Source of the DNA: Armatimonadota bacterium
Lineage (GTDB): Bacteria > Armatimonadota > Armatimonadia > Armatimonadales > Armatimonadaceae
NCBI GenBank assembly: GCA_014380985.1
Contig: JACMIU010000203.1
Span: 1-7,740 of the forward strand
Length of the DNA stretch: 7,740 nt
Reading direction: 5' to 3'
Within the stretch, counting starts at the first letter, position 1; every line of letters begins with the position of its first letter. This document shows positions 1-6,326 of this stretch, one piece after another. Below the pieces are notes generated by a model. The model made no database searches and was not told where the DNA came from. It saw only the letters and a list, made by a program, of their open reading frames with translations. The position numbers were made by a program, and so were the translations under genes.

Positions 1-357
1 GGCAACGGCGCGATGTGGTATCTGCCCGGCACACACCGAACCGCCCGATTCGAGAACGTCAATATCGGCGAAAAGTTAGCCGACCTGTTCAAGGTTTATC
101 CGCAGTGGCGCGACATTTCGCCGGTTTCGTGTCCCTGCCCGGCGGGTTCGGCGGTGTTTCACAATGGCTTGGTGGCGCACGGCGCGGGCGCGAACATGAC
201 CAATAAGCCGCGCCGCGCCATGACGTGCGCCTATATGCCCGACGGCGCGACGTTCAACGGCGAAAAAAACGTGCTGCCGGACGATTACTTCGCCACGCTT
301 TCGGTCGGCGACGTGCTGGATAACGGCGCAGTGAACCCGCTCCTTTGGCACGAGTAA
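1..357 (+). CDS. Phytanoyl-CoA dioxygenase (PhyH) family protein, C-terminal part, 5' end outside window
   Basis: The open frame runs from base 1 in frame 1 to TAA at 355-357, giving the last 118 residues of a longer protein. Two stretches mark a PhyH-like Fe(II)/2-oxoglutarate oxygenase: GNGAMWYLPGTHR at the very start of the fragment, and FHNGLVAHGAGANMTNKPRR at about residues 53-72. By family knowledge, the His of AHGAG (about residue 60) is the distal iron ligand of the HxD...H triad, and the Arg about 11 residues later (71) binds the 2-oxoglutarate carboxylate. The HxD part lies upstream of the window. The C-terminal tail ends in WHE. Family members hydroxylate varied small molecules (fatty acyl-CoA, ectoine, natural products), so the substrate cannot be named. 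The gene converges on the ECF sigma gene, with 32 bases between stop codons. An ATG at 13 lies inside the conserved domain and is not the real start. Confidence 0.88.
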   Translation, partial: GNGAMWYLPGTHRTARFENVNIGEKLADLFKVYPQWRDISPVSCPCPAGSAVFHNGLVAHGAGANMTNKPRRAMTCAYMPDGATFNGEKNVLPDDYFATLSVGDVLDNGAVNPLLWHE

Positions 358-389
358 AAACCAGCGAGGCGGCGGCGAACGCCCCTCGC
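355..389 (-). terminator. Intrinsic terminator of the ECF sigma-GNAT gene
   Basis: GCGAGG (364-369) and GGCG (371-374) pair exactly with CGCC (380-383) and CCTCGC (384-389). This makes a 10 bp GC-rich stem with one bulged C (370) and a five-base loop. Read on the minus strand, the hairpin starts directly after the TAG of the ECF gene (392-390). It is followed by TGG and then five T (360-356), the normal layout of a rho-independent terminator. On the plus strand there is no T run, so it may stop the PhyH transcript only weakly. The T run overlaps the PhyH stop codon. Confidence 0.75.
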
Positions 390-1625
390 CTACAGCGGCG
401 CGGTGGTGAACACGTATCCCGGCATATCCGCTTCGCCGCCTGCGTAAATCATCTCGTGCGCGAAGTTGCCCCCGCTCACCACAGGAACCGTTTTGCGCCA
501 GAAGTCGGTTGCTGCAATGTTGCGCGGGTCTGTCCACAGTTCCCACTTGCCGGGTAAACGGGCGAACAGTTGCCGCACCGCCTCGGTCGCTACACCGCGG
601 CGGCGGGCTTTGTTTAGGACGAACAATTCCTGCAAGCGGTAATCCACCCCCGGCGTCGCGTTCGGCGGGGCGGCAACCATCGCAAAACCGGCGGGCCAAC
701 CGTTGAGCGCGATCAAAAACGCTTGCAGGTTAGGGCGTTCCCAGAACGCATCTTCGCCCGCAACGGCTTCGTCATGGGTGCGGGAACCCAAGCCGTTGAT
801 AACACCGCTTTGGTTGACCCATGTTCCGCATTTCCACGTTTCGTCGGTTTCTTCCTCCGGAGGCGCGGGTTCGCCATCGTTGAATAGAAGCATTTCGTAC
901 CGGTAGAAAGCGTAAAGATTTTTGACGGGTATCTTTATTTCTTGCCCCGAACCACGTAATTCAACCCGTGTTTCTTTGACCAATTTCGTTTCCATTTGTT
1001 CTCTTTCCTGTTGCTTGATAAAACGGTGCGTCGCCTTTTCACGCACCTGCGCGGCGAAGTCACCGGGGCGCGGCGATAGCCGCAGTTCTTGCAAGACCTC
1101 GCTCGACCGTAGCCGTGTCCGCGCCGTGTGAAGTCGCTTTTTGACCACGGCAAGCGACAGGTTCATCATCTCGGCGATCTCTGCATAATCGAATCCGCCG
1201 ATGCTACGTAGCAAAAGCGCGTGACGCTCCTCGTCCTCCAACGTAGCGATTGCTTCGCGCAGTGTCTGCCGCATCACGGCATCGAGCGCGATTTTTTCTG
1301 GGTCGGTCTCCCGGCTGGAAAGCGTTGCCGCTTCGTCCATCGAGTACGTTTTCGGAACGCTTTTTCCGGTTCGCAATTGCCGGACGCATTTACCGCGTAC
1401 GATTTTTTGTAACCAAGCGGGAAACGCCGCAGGAACGGACAGTTGCGAAATACGCCCATAGCCTTCGATAAACGCTTCTTGTACAGCATCCTCGGCTTGA
1501 TAACGGTTCCCCAAGTGCGTTAGTGCCACGGCGAATGCCTTGTCCTGAAAGGCACGCACCAGTTCCTCATAGGCTTTTTCGTCGCCGTCGCGGGCGCGAA
1601 TCACCCATTGCTCAAAATCTTTCAT
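390..1625 (-). CDS. ECF-type RNA polymerase sigma factor fused to a C-terminal GNAT acetyltransferase domain
   Basis: The protein has 411 residues in one uninterrupted frame. Residues 1-87 look like sigma region 2 (GNRYQAEDAVQEAFIEGYGR at 39-58 and FPAWLQKIVRGKC at 68-80). Residues about 118-175 look like sigma region 4, with the helix-turn-helix DYAEIAEMMNLSLAVVKKRL. A charged linker follows (about 176-217), containing an RPGDFAAQV stretch. From about 218 to the end is a complete GNAT fold: NLYAFYRYEM at 236-245, then QELFVLNKARRRGVATEAV at 332-350 with the RRRGVA acetyl-CoA pyrophosphate loop, and NIAATDFWRK near 369-378, resembling the COG5628 group of predicted acetyltransferases. ECF factors are usually near 180-200 residues, so about half of this protein is extra. 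No anti-sigma gene is adjacent. ATG at 1625-1623 gives the family-typical start MKDFEQW; no good Shine-Dalgarno precedes it. Target promoters and acetylation substrate are unknown. Confidence 0.85.
   Translation of the reverse strand: MKDFEQWVIRARDGDEKAYEELVRAFQDKAFAVALTHLGNRYQAEDAVQEAFIEGYGRISQLSVPAAFPAWLQKIVRGKCVRQLRTGKSVPKTYSMDEAATLSSRETDPEKIALDAVMRQTLREAIATLEDEERHALLLRSIGGFDYAEIAEMMNLSLAVVKKRLHTARTRLRSSEVLQELRLSPRPGDFAAQVREKATHRFIKQQEREQMETKLVKETRVELRGSGQEIKIPVKNLYAFYRYEMLLFNDGEPAPPEEETDETWKCGTWVNQSGVINGLGSRTHDEAVAGEDAFWERPNLQAFLIALNGWPAGFAMVAAPPNATPGVDYRLQELFVLNKARRRGVATEAVRQLFARLPGKWELWTDPRNIAATDFWRKTVPVVSGGNFAHEMIYAGGEADMPGYVFTTAPL
993..1010 (-). promoter_or_regulatory. Possible internal ribosome binding site and ATG ahead of the GNAT domain
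   Basis: Inside the ECF-GNAT frame, codon 211 is ATG (995-993). The minus strand just before it reads AGGAAAGAG (1009-1001), which leaves 5 to 10 bases to the ATG. An in-frame start here would release a protein of about 201 residues, METKLVKETRVELR onward, containing the whole GNAT domain and no sigma domain. The main ATG at 1625 has a worse leader. This is sequence-level suggestion only; purine-rich codons for QQEREQ could produce the match by chance. Confidence 0.3.
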
Positions 1626-1626
1626 G

Positions 1627-1632
1627 TATACT
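1627..1632 (+). promoter_or_regulatory. Putative -10 element for prmA
   Basis: TATACT at 1627-1632 sits in the context GTATACTG, the same as the -10 of the propeller gene at 2606 and close to the TATAAT at 6346. It would start transcription near 1639 and give prmA a leader of about 50 bases. No convincing -35 lies 16-18 bases upstream, and that region is coding sequence of the divergent ECF gene. The element begins one base beyond the ECF start codon, so the two divergent transcription starts would crowd each other. Confidence 0.4.
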
Positions 1633-1674
1633 GCAATAGTGCCACCCCGATGCGAAAAAGTTACGCGGCACGAA

Positions 1675-1690
1675 AAGGATAACTATTTTG
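1675..1690 (+). promoter_or_regulatory. Shine-Dalgarno and TTG start of prmA
   Basis: AAGGAT at 1675-1680 lies 8 bases (measured from AAGGA) before the TTG at 1688-1690. This decides the start: the next in-frame ATG, codon 13, has no comparable site, and the residues between (ATEQRWAEIAI) match the usual beginning of the PrmA N-terminal domain. Confidence 0.75.
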
Positions 1691-2557
1691 GCAACGGAAC
1701 AACGCTGGGCGGAAATTGCGATCATGGCGAGCGGCGACGCCGCACAGGAGGCTATCGGCGCGGTGATTACCGAGGTGGTCGGAATCGCCGGATACGCGGC
1801 GACCGCGCAAACCGTGACCACTTACCTGCCGGTGGACGAACGCTTGGAGAACACGTTGCTGACCCTGAAAGCCGCCCTGACCGATGTCAAGCGCGTTCAC
1901 AAAATCCCCGGCAGTTCGGACGAAATCACCGTGCGCTTTGTCGCCGAGGAGGATTGGGCGACCGCATGGAAGCAGTATTTCAAGCCGCAAAAAATCGGAA
2001 CGCGCATCGTGGTCAAGCCGACATGGGAAGCCTACGACGCCGAACCTGATGACGTGGTGATCGAGATTGACCCCGGAATGGCGTTCGGCACGGGGCTTCA
2101 CGCCACGACGCGCCTGTGTTTAACGGGCTTGGAGACCCACGTTTTCGCCGGTGCGAGCGTCGCCGATGTCGGAACCGGTTCGGGCATCTTAGCCGTCGCC
2201 GCGATTCTGCTCGGCGCGGGAAGCGCGGTCGCAGTGGACAACGACCCGCTCGCCGTGCGAATCGCGGCGGAGAACGTTTCGTTCAACGGCGTTTCGTCGC
2301 AGGTAAACGTCTACGAGGCGGCGGAGCCGCCCCCCGGTCAGTTCGACATCGTGGTTGCCAATATCCTCGCGCACATTATCCTCGCGCTTGCCGCACCGCT
2401 TTTCGCCGCCACCAAGGCGGGAGGCGTTTTAATCACGTCGGGGATTCTCGCGGGAGCGTCCGCCGAACAGGTCGCGGCGGGCTTGACAAAGGCGGGCTTC
2501 CGAGAAACGCAAATCGTCACCGAGGGCGAATGGGCGTCCGTGGTAGCGCGGGCGTAA
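1688..2557 (+). CDS. prmA: Ribosomal protein L11 methyltransferase
   Basis: The protein has 289 residues, close to the 293 of E. coli PrmA. It trimethylates ribosomal protein L11 with S-adenosylmethionine in the cytoplasm. Residues 1 to about 95 form the L11-recognition domain, ending in the family signature EEDWATAWKQYFKP (87-100). Next comes DPGMAFGTGLHATT (128-141), the PrmA form of the linker (usually FGTGTHPTT). The class I methyltransferase core then shows motif I VADVGTGSGILAV (158-170), the acidic end of strand 2 in VAVDND (181-186, Asp184 likely binding the ribose) and motif IV DIVVANILA (220-228). All expected elements are present and the gene looks intact. It starts at TTG with a good Shine-Dalgarno and is divergent from the ECF-GNAT gene. 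A different protein methyltransferase is unlikely given the signature set. Confidence 0.93.
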   Translation: MATEQRWAEIAIMASGDAAQEAIGAVITEVVGIAGYAATAQTVTTYLPVDERLENTLLTLKAALTDVKRVHKIPGSSDEITVRFVAEEDWATAWKQYFKPQKIGTRIVVKPTWEAYDAEPDDVVIEIDPGMAFGTGLHATTRLCLTGLETHVFAGASVADVGTGSGILAVAAILLGAGSAVAVDNDPLAVRIAAENVSFNGVSSQVNVYEAAEPPPGQFDIVVANILAHIILALAAPLFAATKAGGVLITSGILAGASAEQVAAGLTKAGFRETQIVTEGEWASVVARA

Positions 2558-2570
2558 GCCCACCGCGTTT
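2547..2570 (+). terminator. Weak terminator-like hairpin over the prmA stop codon
   Basis: GGGC (2550-2553) pairs with GCCC (2558-2561) around the loop GTAA. In RNA this is a GNRA-type tetraloop, and its last three bases are the prmA stop codon. After a three-base bulge, CGC (2547-2549) can pair with GCG (2565-2567), and TTT follows. The short T run makes this a weak intrinsic terminator at best; mRNA 3'-end protection is an alternative. Confidence 0.35.
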
Positions 2571-2582
2571 GCAAATGCCGGG

Positions 2583-2611
2583 TTGCCATATCCACCAATC
2601 GGGCGTATACT
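2583..2611 (+). promoter_or_regulatory. Sigma70-type promoter of the propeller gene
   Basis: TTGCCA (2583-2588) and TATACT (2606-2611) are separated by 17 bases. Each is a good match to the housekeeping consensus, at the optimal spacing. Transcription would begin near 2618, leaving a leader of about 80 bases before the GTG at 2699. Confidence 0.7.
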
Positions 2612-2623
2612 GTTTGGAGAAAA

Positions 2624-2654
2624 AACCGTTCGATAACCGTTGAACAAAACCGTT
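2624..2654 (+). repeat. Tandem AACCGTT repeat, three copies, possible operator
   Basis: AACCGTT occurs at 2624-2630, 2635-2641 and 2648-2654, start to start 11 and 13 bases apart, close to one DNA turn. A near copy (AAAACCGTG) overlaps the gene start at 2693-2701. The cluster lies just downstream of the predicted transcription start, where a bound repressor could block RNA polymerase or where the leader RNA could be recognised. No regulator is identifiable. Confidence 0.45.
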
Positions 2655-2684
2655 ACCCCCTGCGGCGGCGCGGGGCTTAGAATC

Positions 2685-2701
2685 AAGGAACTAAAACCGT
2701 G
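2685..2701 (+). promoter_or_regulatory. Shine-Dalgarno and GTG start of the propeller gene
   Basis: AAGGA at 2685-2689 is followed by 9 bases and GTG at 2699-2701. Starting here gives a well-formed signal peptide, which supports the choice. Confidence 0.75.
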
Positions 2702-5668
2702 TCATTTCTCCCCATTTCGTCCCGGCAGGCGAGGCTCTTCGCCGCTACCTTTTCGCTCTCTTTGCTTGTCTCCCCCGCGTTCGCGCAGTCGCCAAGCAAG
2801 CCCATGTCGCCCGTCGCCGCAAAGCAAGGTTCGGTAAAGGCACTACGGGCAGCGATTGCCGAGCGCAAAAAAGACGCCGCCGAACGCCAGAAAAAGATAG
2901 ACGCCGATTACGCCGTTGCGGTCGCCGCGGCGAAGAAAGCGAAGCAACCGATTCCGCCCGTGCCGGAAAAAGCCAAAGCAAAAACCGGCTACCTGGATGC
3001 GTATCTGGACTATATCGAGCAGCGCGCTTTCCCGAACGACACGGTTGACTTCGAGGCGATTTATCAAGCGAGCGAAGACCGCGACCAGATGGAGCCGTTT
3101 CGCGGCATCGCCCGACGGTTGTCGGAAAAAACGGATCATTCGCGCATAAACCCGGTCGCACCTGGTGTGCCACTTCCCCCGACCACATGGCAGTTTATCG
3201 GACCGCGCAACCTGGCCACGCCGTACACGACCTACTACGGTCCCGCCGCCAGTGCTACCAGCGGACGTATCAACGGCATCGCGTTTCACCCGACCAACAG
3301 CAATATCGCCTACCTCGCGGCGGCGGGCGGTGGGGCTTGGAAAACCACCGATGGCGGTGTCAACTGGACAGTGATAGACAAAGGCTTTCCATCGCAAAAC
3401 ACCGGTTGCGTCGCCGTTGATCCCACCAACGGTAACATTGTTTACATTGGCATGGGCGACTTCAATGCTGGACGCGGTGATGGCGGCGGTGTGATGAAGT
3501 CAACGGATGGCGGCGCGAACTGGACACGGCTTGCTCCCACCAACAGTACATTCATTAACAGTCGCATCAGCGCACTGGCGATTACTCCCGATAACCCGCT
3601 CCGCTTGCTCGCGGCAACCGGCAACGCACGCATCTTCCTTTCGACGGACGGCGGGACGACATGGACGCAAGTTGATTCCGGCGGCACGTATAGCGACCTC
3701 GAAATCAGCCCGGTGCGAACCCCCGCGTCCGACACCACCCTTCCGAACACACGCCTGATCTACGCTACCCGTGAGCGCGGTGCAGTGCGCCGCTCGACCG
3801 GAGGGGGCGCGTCGGGAACATGGACAAGCATCAACATGCCGACCACGAACCTCGGATACATGGAAATCGCTACGTCGCCAACAGACGGCAACGTGATCTA
3901 TCTTTCCAACAGCGGCACTTTCGAGAATCCCAGCACGACGTATCCCAGAGGACGTTACACCGACCGCAAGATATATAAGGGCGTCAGAAATCCGGCGACC
4001 GATATGTATACGTGGACGGATATCACAGCGGGACTACCGGAGTCTGCTTTCTTCGATCCTTTCTACAACTGGAGCCAAGCATGGTACGATCATGACTTAT
4101 CGGCAGTGGCGCAGAAAACATCCAGTACCGCGCCTGCCACCGACTTTTTGTATAGCAGTTTGATTACGCTCGCGGGCAAAAAGGGTGGAAACAACTGGCA
4201 AGACATCGGCATCACCTACACGGGCGGTGCGCTCACGCACAACGACCAACACAGTTTCGCGGCGTTTCCCGGCGACCCGAACAAGATGCTGTTCGGCAAC
4301 GACGGCGGTGTCTACGGTTTGACCTACTCGCCGACCACTGGCGCATATACTATCAACGACCGGCTCAGTGCCACGCTCGGCGTGACCATGTTCTACTACG
4401 CCGATTTCCATCCAACAAACCCTCTTTGGGCACTGGGCGGAACGCAGGACAATGCAAGCCCGTTGATGCGCGGCGATAGCGCAAACTGGCTGAACTATGG
4501 CGAGGGCGATGGCGGCGGTTCCGTTATCAACCCGCTCGACCCTTTGCGACAATATGCCACCTCGCAGTTCGGCGGCTTTTACTGGACAAACACCGGTTGG
4601 AACGAGCCACGGGGCTTTAGTAATTCTAATGACCTACCTGTCAATGATGGCGAGTTCACAGCGCGGTTGTCCATTGACCCAAACTATCCGAACCCGGTCT
4701 ATTACGGCGGTCGTGGATACTTGCACCGCTTCAACGTCGCCAACCGAGGGTCGAGCGGATCATGGCAAACCTATGTAGGCAACTACTGGTTCGGTAGTCA
4801 ACTGCTCGCCATTACCGTGGCTCCGTCCGATAGTCGGATCATTTACGTCGGAACCGAAAACGGTCAGTTGGCGCGTTCCACCAACTACGGCGCGACGTGG
4901 ACGGTGATCAACGGGTCGCTTCCGACCCTCGCCCGCAAGGATATTTGGGTCAACCCCATCAACCCGGCGGATGTTATCGTCGTTTTGAGCGGAACCGGTG
5001 CGCCCCACGTGTTCCGATCCGCGAACGCGCTTGCCGCTTCGCCGACATGGACGAATATCAGCGGAACCGGAGCGGGCGTGTTGCCTGATATTCCGGTCAA
5101 CTCCATTACCCGCGACCCGTTCGACAAGACCGGCAGAACGTTCTACATCGGAGCCGACAACGGCGTTTATGCGACCGAAAACAGTGGCACGACGTGGACA
5201 AATGCCACCGCACCGCTCGGACTGCCGAACGTGCAGGTTTCCACGGTGAAGGCGATGGAAAAGACGGGCTATCTGATGGCGGCGACCTACGGGCGCGGCA
5301 TGTATCGCATTCCGCTCACGGCAAGCATCCCCGACCTGAAGCCCGACCTGCGCATCACCCAAACGCAGAGCCGCGGCGGCACGATTCGGTTTGTCGTCAC
5401 GATCAACAATATCGGCGGAACCACGGCGAGCACGCTTCGCCTGAACACGGCAGAACTGCGCGTCGGCACGGTGCGAACCGTAACGACAACCACTCTGCCG
5501 GCGACTCTGGTCAGCGTCGCCCCCGGTTCCAGTTCGTCGGTGACACTTGACTTCCCGCTCAGCGCGGGCGCGTCGAACACCTCCGCGCTGATGAGTATCA
5601 AGGGAACGTATTCCTTCGGCACGAATACCGGCAACTTCGGTAGCACGGCGGCGATTCGACTGCCGTAA
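2699..5668 (+). CDS. Exported sortilin/VPS10-like multi-bladed beta-propeller protein with Asp-box repeats
   Basis: The protein has 989 residues. A signal peptide (1-29, ending SPAFA before Q30) is followed by a charged, probably helical segment (about 45-85). Next is the QRAFPNDTVDFEAIYQ stretch that often precedes these propellers. The propeller region spans about 164-872. Clear Asp-boxes are TTDGGVNW (216-223), STDGGANW (268-275) and STDGGTTW (315-322). Degenerate ones are STNYGATW (727-734) and TENSGTTW (826-833). HNDQHSF...GNDGGVYG (514-540) and LGGTQDN...GDGGG (579-607) are typical of bacterial exported sortilin-type proteins. Residues about 877-989 resemble a CARDB-like beta sandwich. 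Role unknown; binding to protein or polysaccharide outside the cytoplasm is an inference. GH74 xyloglucanases share this fold, but the TDVGG catalytic segment I would expect near 208-213 reads AAGGG, so activity of that type is doubtful. It has its own promoter and terminator. Confidence 0.85.
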   Translation: MSFLPISSRQARLFAATFSLSLLVSPAFAQSPSKPMSPVAAKQGSVKALRAAIAERKKDAAERQKKIDADYAVAVAAAKKAKQPIPPVPEKAKAKTGYLDAYLDYIEQRAFPNDTVDFEAIYQASEDRDQMEPFRGIARRLSEKTDHSRINPVAPGVPLPPTTWQFIGPRNLATPYTTYYGPAASATSGRINGIAFHPTNSNIAYLAAAGGGAWKTTDGGVNWTVIDKGFPSQNTGCVAVDPTNGNIVYIGMGDFNAGRGDGGGVMKSTDGGANWTRLAPTNSTFINSRISALAITPDNPLRLLAATGNARIFLSTDGGTTWTQVDSGGTYSDLEISPVRTPASDTTLPNTRLIYATRERGAVRRSTGGGASGTWTSINMPTTNLGYMEIATSPTDGNVIYLSNSGTFENPSTTYPRGRYTDRKIYKGVRNPATDMYTWTDITAGLPESAFFDPFYNWSQAWYDHDLSAVAQKTSSTAPATDFLYSSLITLAGKKGGNNWQDIGITYTGGALTHNDQHSFAAFPGDPNKMLFGNDGGVYGLTYSPTTGAYTINDRLSATLGVTMFYYADFHPTNPLWALGGTQDNASPLMRGDSANWLNYGEGDGGGSVINPLDPLRQYATSQFGGFYWTNTGWNEPRGFSNSNDLPVNDGEFTARLSIDPNYPNPVYYGGRGYLHRFNVANRGSSGSWQTYVGNYWFGSQLLAITVAPSDSRIIYVGTENGQLARSTNYGATWTVINGSLPTLARKDIWVNPINPADVIVVLSGTGAPHVFRSANALAASPTWTNISGTGAGVLPDIPVNSITRDPFDKTGRTFYIGADNGVYATENSGTTWTNATAPLGLPNVQVSTVKAMEKTGYLMAATYGRGMYRIPLTASIPDLKPDLRITQTQSRGGTIRFVVTINNIGGTTASTLRLNTAELRVGTVRTVTTTTLPATLVSVAPGSSSSVTLDFPLSAGASNTSALMSIKGTYSFGTNTGNFGSTAAIRLP

Positions 5669-5683
5669 ATTACGCAACGCTTG

Positions 5684-5715
5684 GCGCGGCACAGGAATAT
5701 TGTGCCGCGCTTTTT
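5684..5715 (+). terminator. Intrinsic terminator of the propeller gene
   Basis: GCGCGGCACA (5684-5693) and TGTGCCGCGC (5701-5710) form a perfect 10 bp stem with a 7-base loop, followed immediately by five T (5711-5715). It lies 15 bases after the TAA at 5666-5668. It separates the propeller gene from the PEP-CTERM gene. On the minus strand no T run follows. Confidence 0.92.
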
Positions 5716-5727
5716 CAACGGTTCTTC

Positions 5728-5746
5728 AGGAGGCTTGACGCTATTG
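5728..5746 (+). promoter_or_regulatory. Shine-Dalgarno and TTG start of the PEP-CTERM gene
   Basis: AGGAGG at 5728-5733 is a near-perfect ribosome binding site. The TTG at 5744-5746 lies 10 bases downstream and gives a classical signal peptide. The nearer TTG at 5735 is only one base away from the site, and an in-frame TTG at 5681 would begin at the terminator. Confidence 0.75.
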
Positions 5747-6310
5747 TTTTCTCGTTTATTCCGACCGGTGGTAATGATTGCCCCGGCGGCATCGCTCGTC
5801 GCTCTGTTCGCGCTCGTCGCACCCGCCAAAGCGCAGATAGTGGTCACACTCACGCCGAGTTTCGCATCCGGTGCACCCGGTTCCACCGTCACGTTTCAAG
5901 CGACGATTCAGAACCAATCCACCACACAAGGCGTTTTTCTCAATGAATTCTTCGGTGACTTTGCCAGCCTCCCCGGCGACACTCAGGACGTGATTAACAC
6001 CGTGGACGAACCCTCGTTCTTCGGTTATTTTCAGGCGCAGTTCCCGGATCGCAGGCTACCCGCGAACACGACGTACACAGGTAACCTGGTAGACGTGACG
6101 ATTCGTGCCAATGCCCCGAATGGTGCAGCGGACGCCGGAGAGATTGTGATTCGCGGAGGATTAACCGAATCCGAAAGGAATATCCTCGCAGATCTGGACT
6201 TCACCGTTACTTCGGCGGTGATACCGGAAGCGTCATCGGTCGGACTGCTCGGTTTGGGTGCGGGCGCGTTTCTTGGCGGGGCGGTGTTGCGGCGGCGCAA
6301 GGCGCGGTAA
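5744..6310 (+). CDS. Small PEP-CTERM-anchored exported protein
   Basis: The protein has 188 residues from the TTG chosen by its ribosome binding site. The N-terminus is a signal peptide, MFSRLFRPVVMIAP onward, ending APAKA before QIVV. The mature part begins as a beta-rich domain with a repeated-surface-protein flavour (VTFQATIQNQST). The C-terminus is a PEP-CTERM sorting signal: IPEASS, then a hydrophobic stretch LLGLGAGAFLGGA, then the basic tail RRRKAR. Such tails are recognised and cut by an exosortase in the inner membrane, and the cargo is delivered to the cell surface or the exopolysaccharide matrix. The exosortase gene is not in this window. The body matches no specific family I recognise. 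It lies behind the propeller terminator with no clear promoter of its own, so expression may depend on readthrough. An in-frame ATG at 5774 is an alternative start but loses the basic signal-peptide N-region. Confidence 0.85.
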   Translation: MFSRLFRPVVMIAPAASLVALFALVAPAKAQIVVTLTPSFASGAPGSTVTFQATIQNQSTTQGVFLNEFFGDFASLPGDTQDVINTVDEPSFFGYFQAQFPDRRLPANTTYTGNLVDVTIRANAPNGAADAGEIVIRGGLTESERNILADLDFTVTSAVIPEASSVGLLGLGAGAFLGGAVLRRRKAR

Positions 6311-6326
6311 TCACGTGCGCCTTGCG
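6296..6326 (+). repeat. 10 bp inverted repeat spanning the PEP-CTERM stop codon and a -35 element
   Basis: CGCAAGGCGC (6296-6305) is the exact reverse complement of GCGCCTTGCG (6317-6326), with an 11-base loop holding the TAA stop. No T run follows on either strand, so it is not a standard intrinsic terminator. Its right arm covers most of the predicted -35 element of the next gene. Confidence 0.6.

Noticed and set aside
1633..1650. Sigma54-like TGGCAC...TTGCA on the minus strand before the ECF gene
   Set aside because: The GG and GC elements are about 3 bases too close for a -24/-12 promoter, where spacing is strict.
2699..5668. Annotating the propeller as an active xyloglucanase or sialidase
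   Set aside because: Asp-boxes are structural and shared by many non-enzymes; the GH74-type catalytic segment appears to be missing and no sialidase Arg triad is evident.
4760..5692. Long minus-strand open frame opposite the propeller gene
   Set aside because: It is an antisense shadow: the plus strand carries a signal peptide, Asp-box motifs and a matching terminator, while the minus translation is Arg/Gly-rich with no recognisable motif.
5681..5743. Longer start for the PEP-CTERM gene at TTG 5681
   Set aside because: It would start at the foot of the terminator hairpin and put 21 extra residues before a normal signal peptide; AGGAGG at 5728 points to the TTG at 5744.
5735..5763. TTGACG as a -35 box for the PEP-CTERM gene
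   Set aside because: The matching -10 position reads TATTCC, a poor match, and it would fall downstream of the preferred start codon.
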